Shown one piece after another: positions 1-7,632 of a DNA stretch of 55,454 nucleotides. A program made the position numbers and the translations under genes. The stretch comes from an uncultured Spirochaetaceae bacterium (GTDB taxonomy: Bacteria; Spirochaetota; Spirochaetia; Sphaerochaetales; Sphaerochaetaceae), in assembly GCA_944389275.1 (NCBI GenBank), contig CALXLT010000007.1, forward strand, positions 1 to 55,454, written 5' to 3'. Positions within the stretch are counted from its first letter, which is position 1. The number at the start of each line of letters is the position of its first letter. The notes under the pieces are model-generated. The model worked only from the letters and a program-made list of their open reading frames with translations, made no database searches and was not told the DNA's origin.

Positions 1-127
1 GGAAAGAGAGGGCGTGGCCCTCTCCTTCAGTTCTTGTCAGCTATCTTCTTGAGCGACACGAAGCCTCTGCCGAGAACCTCGTATGCCTCTGTCACGAAGA
101 CGAATGCGGTCGGATCCTCGACGCTTA
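1..127. repeat. Terminal direct repeat, left copy (identical to 55328-55454)
   Basis: The first 127 bases are repeated without a mismatch as the last 127 bases of the window. They hold the terminator and 3' end of the YitT-family gene, so the right copy is not a second gene but the same sequence read again. An overlap of exactly 127 bases matches a common largest k-mer in short-read assembly, and suggests an assembly graph path that closed on itself as a 55,327-bp circle. Whether the circle is real or an assembly loop cannot be decided from sequence alone. Confidence 0.95.
6..24 (-). terminator. Intrinsic terminator of the uxu-yitT operon
   Basis: A 7-bp perfect stem (GAGAGGG at 6-12 pairing with CCCTCTC at 18-24, 5-base loop) follows the yitT stop codon directly on the minus strand. 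Continuing around the circle, the minus-strand tail reads TTTCCCTCATATTTT, a moderate U-rich tail. The same hairpin appears at 55333-55351 in the terminal repeat. Confidence 0.65.
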
Positions 128-929
128 TTATCTTCATCAGATAGTTCAGCTGGTTGTTGGGGACTATGACGATAAGGAGCGAGTGCGCCTTATCAGTATA
201 GATTCCCGTACCCTGCAGCACCGTTCCGCCTCTATGCAGCTCCGTTATTACCCTCTGCGATATATCCGGGATATGCTCATCTGAGAGGATATATACAGCC
301 TTGGCAAGGTTGGTGCCGAAGCCCAGGAGAACGTAGTTGGTGAGCTGGGACGAAAGATACATGGCGATGATCGCGAAGAGCATCGGCTGGAGGCCGAGGA
401 AGATGCCGCCGCATGAGACGACGATGGCGTTTACCGAGAAGCTCACTGTTCCGACGCGCACGGGGAAGTAGTGGGAAACAACCTGCGAGATTATATCTGT
501 GCCGCCCGTGTTGCTCCCGCTCTTCATCGTGAGTCCGATGCCCATGCCCATCAAAACGCCCCCGAAGAGCGCGGATAGCAGCACGTTCACGTTATCGCTG
601 TAGTCCAGAAATCCCTGATAACCCGTAAGATGGCCGAAGACCGTCGTCCAGATGGAGAGCATCACGGAGCCTATGAGCGTCCTGATGCCGTACTTCCACC
701 CGAACACCTTCATCCCGAAGAGGACCAGCGGGATATTCACGCAGAGCATGACGTTTCCCTGGTCCAGGCCGAAGAGGTAGTAGAATATAGTGCCTATACC
801 GGTAGCACCTCCGCCCGTGATGCGGGCAGGGGTGTAGAATACGGCACCAGCTGTAGCTGAGAGCATGGTGCCGATCAGGAGGTACAGGATATTCGTTACT
901 CTCGTGTATATCCTGAATCTCTGGTTCAT
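27..929 (-). CDS. YitT-family membrane protein (DUF161/DUF2179)
   Basis: A 300-residue integral membrane protein. The N-terminal two thirds hold about five to six hydrophobic segments with the small-residue loops typical of YitT (for example ARITGGGATGIG near residue 35 and SGSNTGGTD near 137). The last ~80 residues form the soluble DUF2179 domain (LHRGGTVLQGTGIYT). No biochemical role is firmly assigned to the family; transporter-like functions are suspected. It is the last gene of uxuA-gntR-uxuB-yitT: its ATG starts one base after the uxuB stop, so translation is probably coupled. That places it with hexuronate catabolism, and a role in moving an uronate-derived solute is my inference only. 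Length is normal for the family. Confidence 0.85.
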   Translation of the reverse strand: MNQRFRIYTRVTNILYLLIGTMLSATAGAVFYTPARITGGGATGIGTIFYYLFGLDQGNVMLCVNIPLVLFGMKVFGWKYGIRTLIGSVMLSIWTTVFGHLTGYQGFLDYSDNVNVLLSALFGGVLMGMGIGLTMKSGSNTGGTDIISQVVSHYFPVRVGTVSFSVNAIVVSCGGIFLGLQPMLFAIIAMYLSSQLTNYVLLGFGTNLAKAVYILSDEHIPDISQRVITELHRGGTVLQGTGIYTDKAHSLLIVIVPNNQLNYLMKIISVEDPTAFVFVTEAYEVLGRGFVSLKKIADKN

Positions 930-930
930 A

Positions 931-2529
931 TCATCCGAGCGCTTTCTCTATCGTCGCCCTTACCGCGCCTGGTCCCGCGATCATCGACCTGAAGTACTCA
1001 AGCACGAGATCGGCGAGCCCGGCCTCATAGAGATCAACGCCGAATATCTTCTGGTTGGAGAGGATATCCTTGAGCTGATCGAGGCTTCCGGTGTAGCCGA
1101 GGGTTATGCCCTTGACCGCTTCCTGAGCGTAGGACAGGAGCGGATCTGAGGATGGCTCGAAGGCCTTGCCCTCGTCATCCACGCCCATGACATACCTGAG
1201 CCAGCCCGCGAAGACAAGCGGTATGCACTTGAGGTCCTTCACGGAGAGATTCGGATCCGCGATATACGCCTTGATTGTCTCGCCGAAGCGGATTGAGAGC
1301 TTCTGCGATGTATCTGTCGCGATACGCTGCGGTGTGTCAGGCATGAACGGATTAGGAATACGGATGTTCACGACCTCGTCGATGAACTTCCTCGGCTCGA
1401 TGATGCCAGGATTGACCACGACAGGAAGTCCCTCATCGTATCCGATGCGCTTCACGAGCCTCGGGAGGTCCTTGTCCTTCATCTCCGCTGAGATGAGCGT
1501 GTAGCCAAGGAGGCAGCCGAAGACAGCGAGCGCGGTGTGGAGAGGATTGAGGCATGTGCAGACCTTCATCTTCTCGACCTTGTTTACAGTGTCGCGATCG
1601 GTGAAGTACACGCCAGCCTCCTCTAGCGGCGGGCGTCCGTTCGGGAACGTGTCCTCGATCACGAGGTACTCGCACTCCTCCGCGTTCACGAATGACGCGA
1701 TGTAGGTGTGCTTTGAGGTGACGACGACATCAGTGTCCTCATAACCGTCCTTCTTGAGCATCTCTGCCACAGACGGGTCAGGGCGCGGCGTGATCTTGTC
1801 GATCATCGACCATGGGTACGCGACGGATGAGGAGGACATGTAATCTTCGAAGCCCTTCTCCACAAGGCCGTTGGCGACCCACTCATGGGCGATCGTCGTC
1901 ATCGCGGCCTGGACCTTCTCGCCGTTATGCGAGCAGTTGTCCATCGACACGAGAGCTATAGGATAGGCACCCTTGCGGTAGCGGCAGAGCATGAGCTCGC
2001 AGAGCCTCGAGAGGAACATGCTGCCCTTTCCCGGACCGTTCTTGAAATCCTCGACATAGCCAGGGAAGTACTCGCCCGCGGGATTCTTCAGGGCATAGCC
2101 TTTCTCCGTTATCGTGAAGGAGACCATCTGCAGCGACGGGTTCTCGAAGACCTCGACAAAGCGCTGCCAGTCATCGCCGTACACGCAGCCATAGGCCTCG
2201 GTGACAGTGCCGACGACCTCCTTGCCGATGGAGCCGTCCGCCTTGAGAGTCACGAGGAGGGTGAGGTTATCGTACTTGTTATAGATATCCGAGATGATCT
2301 CGGTATCGAAGCCCTCGCCCACTACGATTCCCTTGTCGGAAAGGCCCTTCTCGACGATTATCTGCTGAAGCCTCGCGGGAAAGCCCCTGAAGATGTTGCC
2401 AGCGCCGAAGTGCACCCAGATAGGATTATCGTGCGTCTTCTTCACAAGCTCATCGCGGTCATAGCTGAAGAGCTTGTAGCCATTTTCCTTCCATTCAGGG
2501 CTCTTGAGGCCCTTGTTGCTGAGATTCAT
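931..2529 (-). CDS. uxuB: Fructuronate reductase (D-mannonate oxidoreductase)
   Basis: A 532-residue long-chain mannitol-dehydrogenase-family enzyme. It should interconvert D-fructuronate and D-mannonate with NAD(H), the step before UxuA in the cytoplasmic Ashwell pathway. Seen in the sequence: a Rossmann nucleotide site near the N-terminus (VHFGAGNIFRGF, residues ~39-50), the family segment VSMDNCSHNGEKV (~195-207), MIDKITPRPD (~242-251), and CLNPLHTALAVF (~330-341) in the catalytic domain. Its start overlaps the gntR stop by 4 bp (ATGA), and it ends one base before yitT. The uxuA neighbour favours fructuronate over mannitol, altronate or tagaturonate as substrate. A paralogue such as UxaB is possible but less likely here. 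Confidence 0.9.
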   Translation of the reverse strand: MNLSNKGLKSPEWKENGYKLFSYDRDELVKKTHDNPIWVHFGAGNIFRGFPARLQQIIVEKGLSDKGIVVGEGFDTEIISDIYNKYDNLTLLVTLKADGSIGKEVVGTVTEAYGCVYGDDWQRFVEVFENPSLQMVSFTITEKGYALKNPAGEYFPGYVEDFKNGPGKGSMFLSRLCELMLCRYRKGAYPIALVSMDNCSHNGEKVQAAMTTIAHEWVANGLVEKGFEDYMSSSSVAYPWSMIDKITPRPDPSVAEMLKKDGYEDTDVVVTSKHTYIASFVNAEECEYLVIEDTFPNGRPPLEEAGVYFTDRDTVNKVEKMKVCTCLNPLHTALAVFGCLLGYTLISAEMKDKDLPRLVKRIGYDEGLPVVVNPGIIEPRKFIDEVVNIRIPNPFMPDTPQRIATDTSQKLSIRFGETIKAYIADPNLSVKDLKCIPLVFAGWLRYVMGVDDEGKAFEPSSDPLLSYAQEAVKGITLGYTGSLDQLKDILSNQKIFGVDLYEAGLADLVLEYFRSMIAGPGAVRATIEKALG

Positions 2530-3200
2530 TCTTCTTCCGTCCTGTTGATAAAGTATTCAGGGTGCGACTCGATGATCACATCCGTCTCGTATTTCAGCTT
2601 CGAGAGATGCTCCGTCTCAAGCGTCACCGCGAGGGTGAAGTCCTTCTTCTTAAGCGCGTCGACAAGCTCCTCGTGCTGGTTGATGTTCTTCTGCAGCACA
2701 TCCCGCGATCCCATCGAGAGGATACGCACGCGGCGGTGGTTGCCGGTCTCGCGGAGGATAAGCTGCCAGATCCTCATCAGCCCCGTGGCCTCGAAGAATA
2801 TGGCGTGCATATCATCATCGGCGTTGTAGAAGCCGACTGTGTCCGCGGCCTCCATCGCCTCCTTCTGGAGGGCGATGAAGTACTCAAGCCTCGTTATATC
2901 CGAAGGCTTCATGAACATCTTGTAGCGCTCGATCACGGACTTCTCCAGCGCGAGGCGGAAGAAGCACTCGTCATCGACACGGCTCAGGTCTATGCGGGAG
3001 ACCCAGCAGCCGCGCTGCGGCCTCATGACCACGAGCGCGTCGGAGCGGAGCCTCATCAGGGCGTCGCGCACTGGGGAGCGGGAGACATCAAAGCGCTTCG
3101 AGATCTCGTCCTGGTCTATCTCCTCGCCAGGCTTGCGCTTAAGGAAGATTATCTCATCCTTGAGCGTGTCATAGATTGTCTCGCTGGATGTGCGTCTCAT
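2526..3200 (-). CDS. GntR-family regulator, FadR/FCD type (UxuR/ExuR-like)
   Basis: A 224-residue transcription factor. Residues ~1-70 form the winged helix-turn-helix (DEISKRFDVSRSPVRDALMRL is the recognition-helix region). Residues ~75-215 form the all-helical FCD ligand domain, with metal-binding candidates in DDDMHAIF, NHRRVR, QHEELV and ETEHLSK. In this family a sugar acid usually binds the FCD domain and releases the operator. The gene sits inside the operon, overlapping uxuA upstream and uxuB downstream by 4 bp each, so it most likely controls hexuronate use and its own transcription. The AT-rich imperfect palindrome before uxuA is a candidate operator. The true inducer is unknown. Confidence 0.88.
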   Translation of the reverse strand: MRRTSSETIYDTLKDEIIFLKRKPGEEIDQDEISKRFDVSRSPVRDALMRLRSDALVVMRPQRGCWVSRIDLSRVDDECFFRLALEKSVIERYKMFMKPSDITRLEYFIALQKEAMEAADTVGFYNADDDMHAIFFEATGLMRIWQLILRETGNHRRVRILSMGSRDVLQKNINQHEELVDALKKKDFTLAVTLETEHLSKLKYETDVIIESHPEYFINRTEEE

Positions 3201-4273
3201 TTAAGCCTCTCCTCGCTCTTCTCCACAGCTTCCCAGAGCCCGAGTATGTACTCAGCTCCGAGAGCCCTGTCATAGAGTCCATAGCCTGGCATCGCGACCT
3301 CGTCCCAGATCATCCTTCCATGGTCAGGGCGGATCGGGCCATCGAAGCCTGTCTCATAAAGCGCGCGCACGATCTCATACATATCAAAGGAGCCATCAGA
3401 CGAGAGATGAGCCGCTTCCTCAAAGAGCCCTGGCGCGTAGTGATGGAGGTTCCTGACATGAGCGAAGTGCACGCGGCCAGGAAGGGCGCGGATGATGCCC
3501 GGAAGATCGTTGTTCGGGTTCGTTCCGAATGAGCCCGCGCAGAACGTGAGGCCGTTGAACGGCGAGTCGACAGCCTTCATGACCTTCAGGATCTTCTCCT
3601 TGGAGGTGATGATGCGAGGAAGGTTGAACACTGGCCATGCCGGATCGTCCGGATGGATAGCCATCTTGATGCCATGCTTCTCGCAGACCGGCTGGATAGC
3701 CTTGAGGAAGTAGACGAGGTTATCAAAGAGCTTGTCCTCGGTGACCTCAGCGTATGCCTCGAAGAGCTCCTTGACATGGCTGAGCCGCTCAGGCTCCCAG
3801 CCCGGCATCACGAAGCCGTTGGAGTTGTCATTGGTCTGATCGAAGAACTTCTGCGGATCGATGGAATCAACGACCTTCTGGTCATACGCGAGGACTGTCG
3901 AGCCATCCGCGCGCTTCTTGGCGAGGTCAGTCCTCGTCCAGTCGAATACAGGCATGAAGTTGTAGCAGACAAGCTTGATGCCGCACTTGGCGAGATTCTC
4001 AAGGGTGATGATGTAGTTCTCGATGTACTTGTCCCTTGAGGGCTTTCCGATCTTTATATCGTCGTGGATATTCACGCTCTCGATGCCAGCGATCTCAAGA
4101 CCGGCATCCCTTACTTCCTTCTGAAGCGCCTCGATCCTCTCGAGAGGCCATACCTCCCCTGCCGGGATATCATAAAGAGTGGTGATGACTCCAGTCACTC
4201 CTGGCACCTGCCTGATCTGCCAAAGCTTTACCGAGTCGTACTTGTCTCCGAACCATCTGAGCGTCATCTGCAT
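3197..4273 (-). CDS. uxuA: Mannonate dehydratase
   Basis: A 358-residue UxuA-type TIM-barrel enzyme that dehydrates D-mannonate to 2-keto-3-deoxygluconate in the cytoplasm. Family landmarks are present: the start MTLRWFGDKYDSVKLWQIRQ, MPVFDWTRTDL (~107-117), KMAIHPDDPAWP (~203-214), the Mn-binding segments FCAGSFGTN and HVRNLHHY, and the C-terminal RPDHGRMIWDE. Length is about normal (UxuA is 350-400 residues). First gene of the uxuA-gntR-uxuB-yitT unit. The start ATG at 4271-4273 is preceded on the minus strand by an AGGAGAG Shine-Dalgarno about 8 bases upstream. The later kinase and aldolase (KdgK, Eda) are not in this window. Confidence 0.95.
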   Translation of the reverse strand: MQMTLRWFGDKYDSVKLWQIRQVPGVTGVITTLYDIPAGEVWPLERIEALQKEVRDAGLEIAGIESVNIHDDIKIGKPSRDKYIENYIITLENLAKCGIKLVCYNFMPVFDWTRTDLAKKRADGSTVLAYDQKVVDSIDPQKFFDQTNDNSNGFVMPGWEPERLSHVKELFEAYAEVTEDKLFDNLVYFLKAIQPVCEKHGIKMAIHPDDPAWPVFNLPRIITSKEKILKVMKAVDSPFNGLTFCAGSFGTNPNNDLPGIIRALPGRVHFAHVRNLHHYAPGLFEEAAHLSSDGSFDMYEIVRALYETGFDGPIRPDHGRMIWDEVAMPGYGLYDRALGAEYILGLWEAVEKSEERLK

Positions 4274-4300
4274 GGGATTTTCTCTCTCCTTTCCTTTTCT

Positions 4301-4320
4301 GATATACTAATATATTGCAA
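4301..4320 (-). promoter_or_regulatory. Putative uxuA promoter/operator region
   Basis: In the 143-bp gap between the divergent uxuA and nagB-like genes the sequence is strongly AT-rich and holds an imperfect dyad (ATATACTAATATAT). On the minus strand it contains -10-like hexamers TATATT and TAGTAT. I found no convincing -35 at the right distance. GntR-family operators are often short palindromes, so this is the best candidate target of the operon's own regulator, but it is only a candidate. Confidence 0.3.
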
Positions 4321-4366
4321 CACGCATCGCTGAAAGTAAAGCGGAAAAATGCGGATTATGCTTCTC

Positions 4367-4396
4367 TTTACTCTCCATCATGTTTTCAGCGATAAT
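4367..4396 (+). promoter_or_regulatory. Putative promoter of the NagB-like gene
   Basis: TTTACT at 4367-4372 and GATAAT at 4391-4396 are 18 bp apart and read toward the deaminase gene. The predicted start point is about 14 bases before the ATG, and a strong GGAGGAGGG Shine-Dalgarno occupies 4401-4409. Confidence 0.4.
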
Positions 4397-4416
4397 CACC
4401 GGAGGAGGGATGATCC

Positions 4417-5169
4417 ATGAGGATAACAATCTGCGAGAACAAGATAGAACTGGGCAGGCAGGCCGCGATACTTGGCCGCCATCATATTAAGTCCACCATC
4501 CTGAAGAAAGGCCATGCGAACGTGGCGTTCGTGACAGGCACAAGCCAGATCGAGATGCTCAAGGCGCTCCGCGGCCTTGATATAGACTGGGAAAAGGTCA
4601 ACGTGTTCCTCCTCGATGAGTTCATAGGCCTTCCAGATGGCCACAAAGCATCATCCGAGACATTCCTGAAGGAGAACTTCCTTGACTTCATACCGCAGAT
4701 CGGCAGCTTCCATCCGATCTCACGCGACAAGGACTACAAGAAGACGCTGAAGGATATGAACGCCCTGATGGCAGACAACCCGATCGATGTCATCTTCATC
4801 TGCATCGGCGAGAACGGCCACCTCGCGTTCAATGACCCACCGGCTGATTTCGACGCGACAGATCCATACATCGTCGTCGACCTCGAGAGAAGGTCAAAGA
4901 GGCAGCAGGTCAGCGAAGGCTGGTTCGACTCGATCGACGAGGTGCCGGAGAAGGCCATCACTATGTCGATACATGAGATCCTCTCCTCGCGCATAATCAT
5001 CTGCGCATGCCCTGACCAGAGGAAGGCTAAGGCCGTGGCATCCTGTATCTTCGATGATATCTCCCCGGTATCCCCATGCTCCTCTATAAGGAGAAGGACG
5101 GAGTGCACGATCTTCCTGGACAGGCAGTCAAGCCGCCTTGTGTTCGGGGACTTCCGCACATACGACTGA
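4417..5169 (+). CDS. Glucosamine-6-phosphate deaminase family protein (NagB-like)
   Basis: A 250-residue protein of the NagB/6-phosphogluconolactonase fold, about the normal length for NagB (240-270). NagB converts glucosamine-6-phosphate to fructose-6-phosphate and ammonia. Seen: a phosphate-binding loop region FVTGTSQIEML (~39-49), the catalytic-acid segment VFLLDEFIGL (~62-71), the characteristic IGENGHLAFNDPPADF (~129-144), and a C-terminal ECTIFLDRQSSRL. The histidine of GENGHLAFNDP, which assists ring opening, is kept. The gene stands alone, transcribed away from uxuA, and ends at a bidirectional terminator shared with glnA. The exact amino-sugar substrate is not certain; paralogues act on related phosphosugars. 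Confidence 0.85.
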   Translation: MRITICENKIELGRQAAILGRHHIKSTILKKGHANVAFVTGTSQIEMLKALRGLDIDWEKVNVFLLDEFIGLPDGHKASSETFLKENFLDFIPQIGSFHPISRDKDYKKTLKDMNALMADNPIDVIFICIGENGHLAFNDPPADFDATDPYIVVDLERRSKRQQVSEGWFDSIDEVPEKAITMSIHEILSSRIIICACPDQRKAKAVASCIFDDISPVSPCSSIRRRTECTIFLDRQSSRLVFGDFRTYD

Positions 5170-5190
5170 TACAGCAAAGAAAGCAGAAAG

Positions 5191-5221
5191 GAAGATCCTG
5201 GCCAAAGCGACCAGGATCTTC
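5191..5221. terminator. Bidirectional terminator between nagB-like and glnA
   Basis: An 11-bp perfect stem (GAAGATCCTGG at 5191-5201 with CCAGGATCTTC at 5211-5221) and a 9-base loop lie between two convergent genes. The plus-strand tail is CCTTATT and the minus-strand tail is TTTCTGCTTTC, so it can end transcripts from both sides. Confidence 0.85.
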
Positions 5222-5241
5222 CCTTATTAATGGGGATTGGA

Positions 5242-7317
5242 TTACACGTAGAAAAGGATCTCTGAGTATGTCGGGATCGGCCAGAAGGACCTATCCGTGA
5301 TTGCTTCAAGCCTGTCGCTCACGGCGCGCGCTTCCTCCATCGCGGGGATTATGATATCCGCGGCATAGAAGGCGGCCTCCTCGGCATCCGCGGGGCTTGC
5401 GGCGACGCATCCATCAAGCTCATCTACTCTCTGCAGCAGCTCATCAGAGAGAGCGCTCACCTCCTCGCAGAGGGCTTTATCAGCCCTTGCGGACACCCCT
5501 ATCCCTTCCTTCATCTTCACGGATGAGGCAAGAGAAGCTGAGAAGCGGAGCGCGGAAGGAAGGATCTGGCGCCTGAGCATCTCGATCATCGTCACAGCCT
5601 CGATATGTATGGTCTTCTGATACTCATCGAGCGATATCTCAAGCCTCGACTCCATTTCCTCGGCAGTATATATCCTGTGCCTTCGGAAAAGGGCCTTGTT
5701 CTTCTCATCGCAGTAGTGGATGAGCGCGTCAGGGGTCCTCCTATAGTTCGAGAGCCCTCGCATCCTGGCTTCCTTCTCCCACTCCTGGCTATAGCCATTG
5801 CCGTTGAAGAGGATCCTCCTGTGTTCCCCGAGCTCCCTCTTTATGAGAGCATTCAGCGATGCATTGAAATCCTCAGCGCCCTCAAGTTCATCACAGAAAT
5901 CCTTCAACGCGTCAGCCACCGCTGTGTTCAGCATGACGTTGGTGCACGCGATGTTGAACGAGGAGCCAGGCATGCGGAACTCGAACTTATTGCCGGTGAA
6001 GGCGAACGGGCTCGTCCTGTTCCTGTCGGAGTTGTCACGCGAGAGCTTTGGAAGCACGCTTGTACCGATATCAAGATGGGACAAGTCCGCCCTGCCCCTG
6101 TATGGCTTATCATCGACGATGGACTCGATGACGGCGGCAAGCTCATCCCCGACGAATATCGAGACGATAGCGGGAGGCGCCTCGTTGGCTCCAAGGCGAT
6201 GGTCGTTGCCAGCGCTCGCAACGCTTATCCTCAAAAGATCCTGATACTCATCCACGGCCTTTATGATCGCGGTGAGGAATAGAAGGAACTGCGCGTTATC
6301 CTTAGGTGTCCTTCCCGGATCAAGGAGGTTCTCCCCTTCATCGGTGCTCAGGGCCCAGTTGTTGTGCTTTCCAGATCCGTTGATGCCTTCAAAGGGCTTC
6401 TCGTGCAGCAGGCATGCAAAGCCATGGCGCTCGGCAACCTTCTTCATCATCTCCATCGTGAGCTGGTTCGCGTCCGTGGCCTTGTTGGCGTTATCATAGA
6501 TAGGCGCCATCTCATGCTGGCATGGAGCGACCTCGTTATGCTCGGTCTTCGCCGTTATGCCAAGCTTCCAGAGCTCCTCGTCAAGGTCCGCCATGAACGC
6601 CTTTACCCGGGGCTTTATCGAGCCGAAGTAGTGATCCTCCATCTCCTGGCCCTTTGCAGCGGGAGCACCTATAAGCGTGCGGCCCGTGAGCCTGAGGTCA
6701 AGGCGCTTGGCGTAGTCACCCTTATCGATAAGGAAATACTCCTGCTCCGCGCCTATCGTCGCGTTAACGCGCTTCACGCACTTTCCGAAGAGGGCAAGCG
6801 TCCTCACCGCCTCCTCGCTTATGGCGTCCATGCTTCTCAGAAGCGGCGTCTTCTTGTCCAGTATCTGCCCTGTATAGGAGCAGAACGCGGTGGGGATGCA
6901 GAGCGTGTCATCCTTGATGAAGGCGTAGCTTGTCGGATCCCAGGCGGTATAGCCGCGGGCCTCGAAGGTAGCCCTTAGGCCGCCAGAGGGGAAGGATGAT
7001 GCGTCAGGCTCGCCCTTCGTGAGCTCCTTGCCGGAGAAATCCATGATCACAGTGCCGTTCTTGTCCACGGTCAGGAAGCTGTCATGCTTCTCGGCCGTTA
7101 TCCCGGTCATCGGCTGGAACCAGTGCGTGAAATGGGTCGCGCCCTTGCTGACAGCCCATTCCTTCATCGCGGACGCAACGATATCCGCGATATCCTCATC
7201 AAGGGCCTTTCCTTCAAGCATCGTATTCTTGAGCGATTGATATACCTTTTTAGGAAGCATTTCGCTCATTACGCGATCGTTGAAGACCAATGAACCAAAC
7301 ATCTCAGGCACATTCAT
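5242..7317 (-). CDS. glnN: Glutamine synthetase type III
   Basis: A 691-residue GSIII enzyme that joins ammonia to glutamate using ATP; GSIII (about 700 residues) is much longer than GSI (about 450-470). Motifs: the GSIII N-terminal domain (RVMSEMLP, THWFQPMTGITAEKHDSFL), GAEQEYFLID (~190-199), KTEHNEVAPCQHEMAPIY (~258-275), the ATP/ammonia segment GINGSGKHNNWAL (~314-326), NDHRLGANEAPPAI (~371-384), and NRTSPFAFTGNKFEFRMPGS (~437-456). A long helical tail follows. It is monocistronic and diverges from the glutamate synthase genes, forming a complete ammonia-assimilation cycle. The start ATG follows TAGGAGGG. Its 5' leader contains an intrinsic terminator, suggesting control by termination. 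Confidence 0.95.
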   Translation of the reverse strand: MNVPEMFGSLVFNDRVMSEMLPKKVYQSLKNTMLEGKALDEDIADIVASAMKEWAVSKGATHFTHWFQPMTGITAEKHDSFLTVDKNGTVIMDFSGKELTKGEPDASSFPSGGLRATFEARGYTAWDPTSYAFIKDDTLCIPTAFCSYTGQILDKKTPLLRSMDAISEEAVRTLALFGKCVKRVNATIGAEQEYFLIDKGDYAKRLDLRLTGRTLIGAPAAKGQEMEDHYFGSIKPRVKAFMADLDEELWKLGITAKTEHNEVAPCQHEMAPIYDNANKATDANQLTMEMMKKVAERHGFACLLHEKPFEGINGSGKHNNWALSTDEGENLLDPGRTPKDNAQFLLFLTAIIKAVDEYQDLLRISVASAGNDHRLGANEAPPAIVSIFVGDELAAVIESIVDDKPYRGRADLSHLDIGTSVLPKLSRDNSDRNRTSPFAFTGNKFEFRMPGSSFNIACTNVMLNTAVADALKDFCDELEGAEDFNASLNALIKRELGEHRRILFNGNGYSQEWEKEARMRGLSNYRRTPDALIHYCDEKNKALFRRHRIYTAEEMESRLEISLDEYQKTIHIEAVTMIEMLRRQILPSALRFSASLASSVKMKEGIGVSARADKALCEEVSALSDELLQRVDELDGCVAASPADAEEAAFYAADIIIPAMEEARAVSDRLEAITDRSFWPIPTYSEILFYV

Positions 7318-7393
7318 GATATTTCCCTCCTAGCCTTTTCTCATGCCAATGCATGGGGTTATCGCTTATCACAGCCCTTCAAAGGCAATGCCT

Positions 7394-7432
7394 CCAAAAG
7401 AAAAAGGCGCCGCAGATCATCTCTGCAGCGCC
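7394..7432 (-). terminator. Intrinsic terminator inside the glnA leader (putative attenuator)
   Basis: Read on the minus strand, GGCGCTGCAGA (7432-7422), a 5-base loop and TCTGCGGCGCC (7416-7406) form an 11-bp stem followed by TTTTTCTTTT. The stem is perfect in the minus-strand RNA if one U-G wobble is allowed but has a C-A mismatch in plus-strand RNA, so it is built to act toward glnA. It lies between the glnA promoter and start codon, so most transcripts should stop here unless something prevents it. Roughly 40-50 nt of terminated RNA would be released. Confidence 0.75.
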
Positions 7433-7450
7433 CTTGCTGTTCTTGGTTGG

Positions 7451-7480
7451 ATATTATGGAAGCGAGGGGAAGATAGTCAA
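7451..7480 (-). promoter_or_regulatory. glnA promoter
   Basis: On the minus strand TTGACT (7480-7475) and TAATAT (7456-7451) are separated by 18 bp, a good housekeeping promoter. The predicted start is near 7444, giving a leader of about 127 nt before the glnA ATG. That leader contains the terminator hairpin at 7394-7432. Confidence 0.7.
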
Positions 7481-7533
7481 GCGGTTTTATTCAGAAATGT
7501 GCATTTTTATTCTCGCTATATTCATGCATGCAA

Positions 7534-7562
7534 TTGACAAGCACGTTTGATATGCCGTAAAA
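7534..7562 (+). promoter_or_regulatory. Candidate promoter of the glutamate synthase operon (weak)
   Basis: A perfect -35 TTGACA lies at 7534-7539, but the hexamer 17 bp downstream (GTAAAA) is a poor -10. An alternative is TATATT at 7517-7522 without a recognisable -35. No sigma-54 GG-N10-GC element was seen. Downstream, ATGCC (7552-7556) and GGCAT (7564-7568) can form a small hairpin in the leader. Confidence 0.3.
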
Positions 7563-7575
7563 AGGCATCAGGAAC

Positions 7576-7613
7576 AAGGACGTTCTAAGAGAGATCTTAG
7601 TGCGTCCTTTTTT
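7576..7613 (+). terminator. Intrinsic terminator inside the glutamate synthase leader (putative attenuator)
   Basis: AAGGACG (7576-7582) pairs with CGTCCTT (7603-7609) and, across a small internal loop, CTAAGA pairs with TCTTAG around a GAGA tetraloop. Six T residues (7608-7613) follow. It ends only 19 bases before the ATG of the first operon gene, so readthrough must be regulated or partial. It mirrors the leader terminator on the divergent glnA side. Confidence 0.75.
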
Positions 7614-7632
7614 CATTTCCAGAGGTCTTGCG

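Noticed and set aside
7405..7450. Possible glutamine leader peptide in the glnA leader (codons CAA GAA CAG CAA right after the predicted start point).
   Set aside because: No ATG, GTG or TTG start is in frame between the promoter and these codons, so there is no translatable leader.
7534..7632. ANTAR-type or glutamine riboswitch, or sigma-54 promoter, for the glutamate synthase leader.
   Set aside because: Hairpin loops are 7 and 4 bases rather than paired hexaloops, known glutamine-riboswitch core sequences are absent, and no GG-N10-GC element was found.
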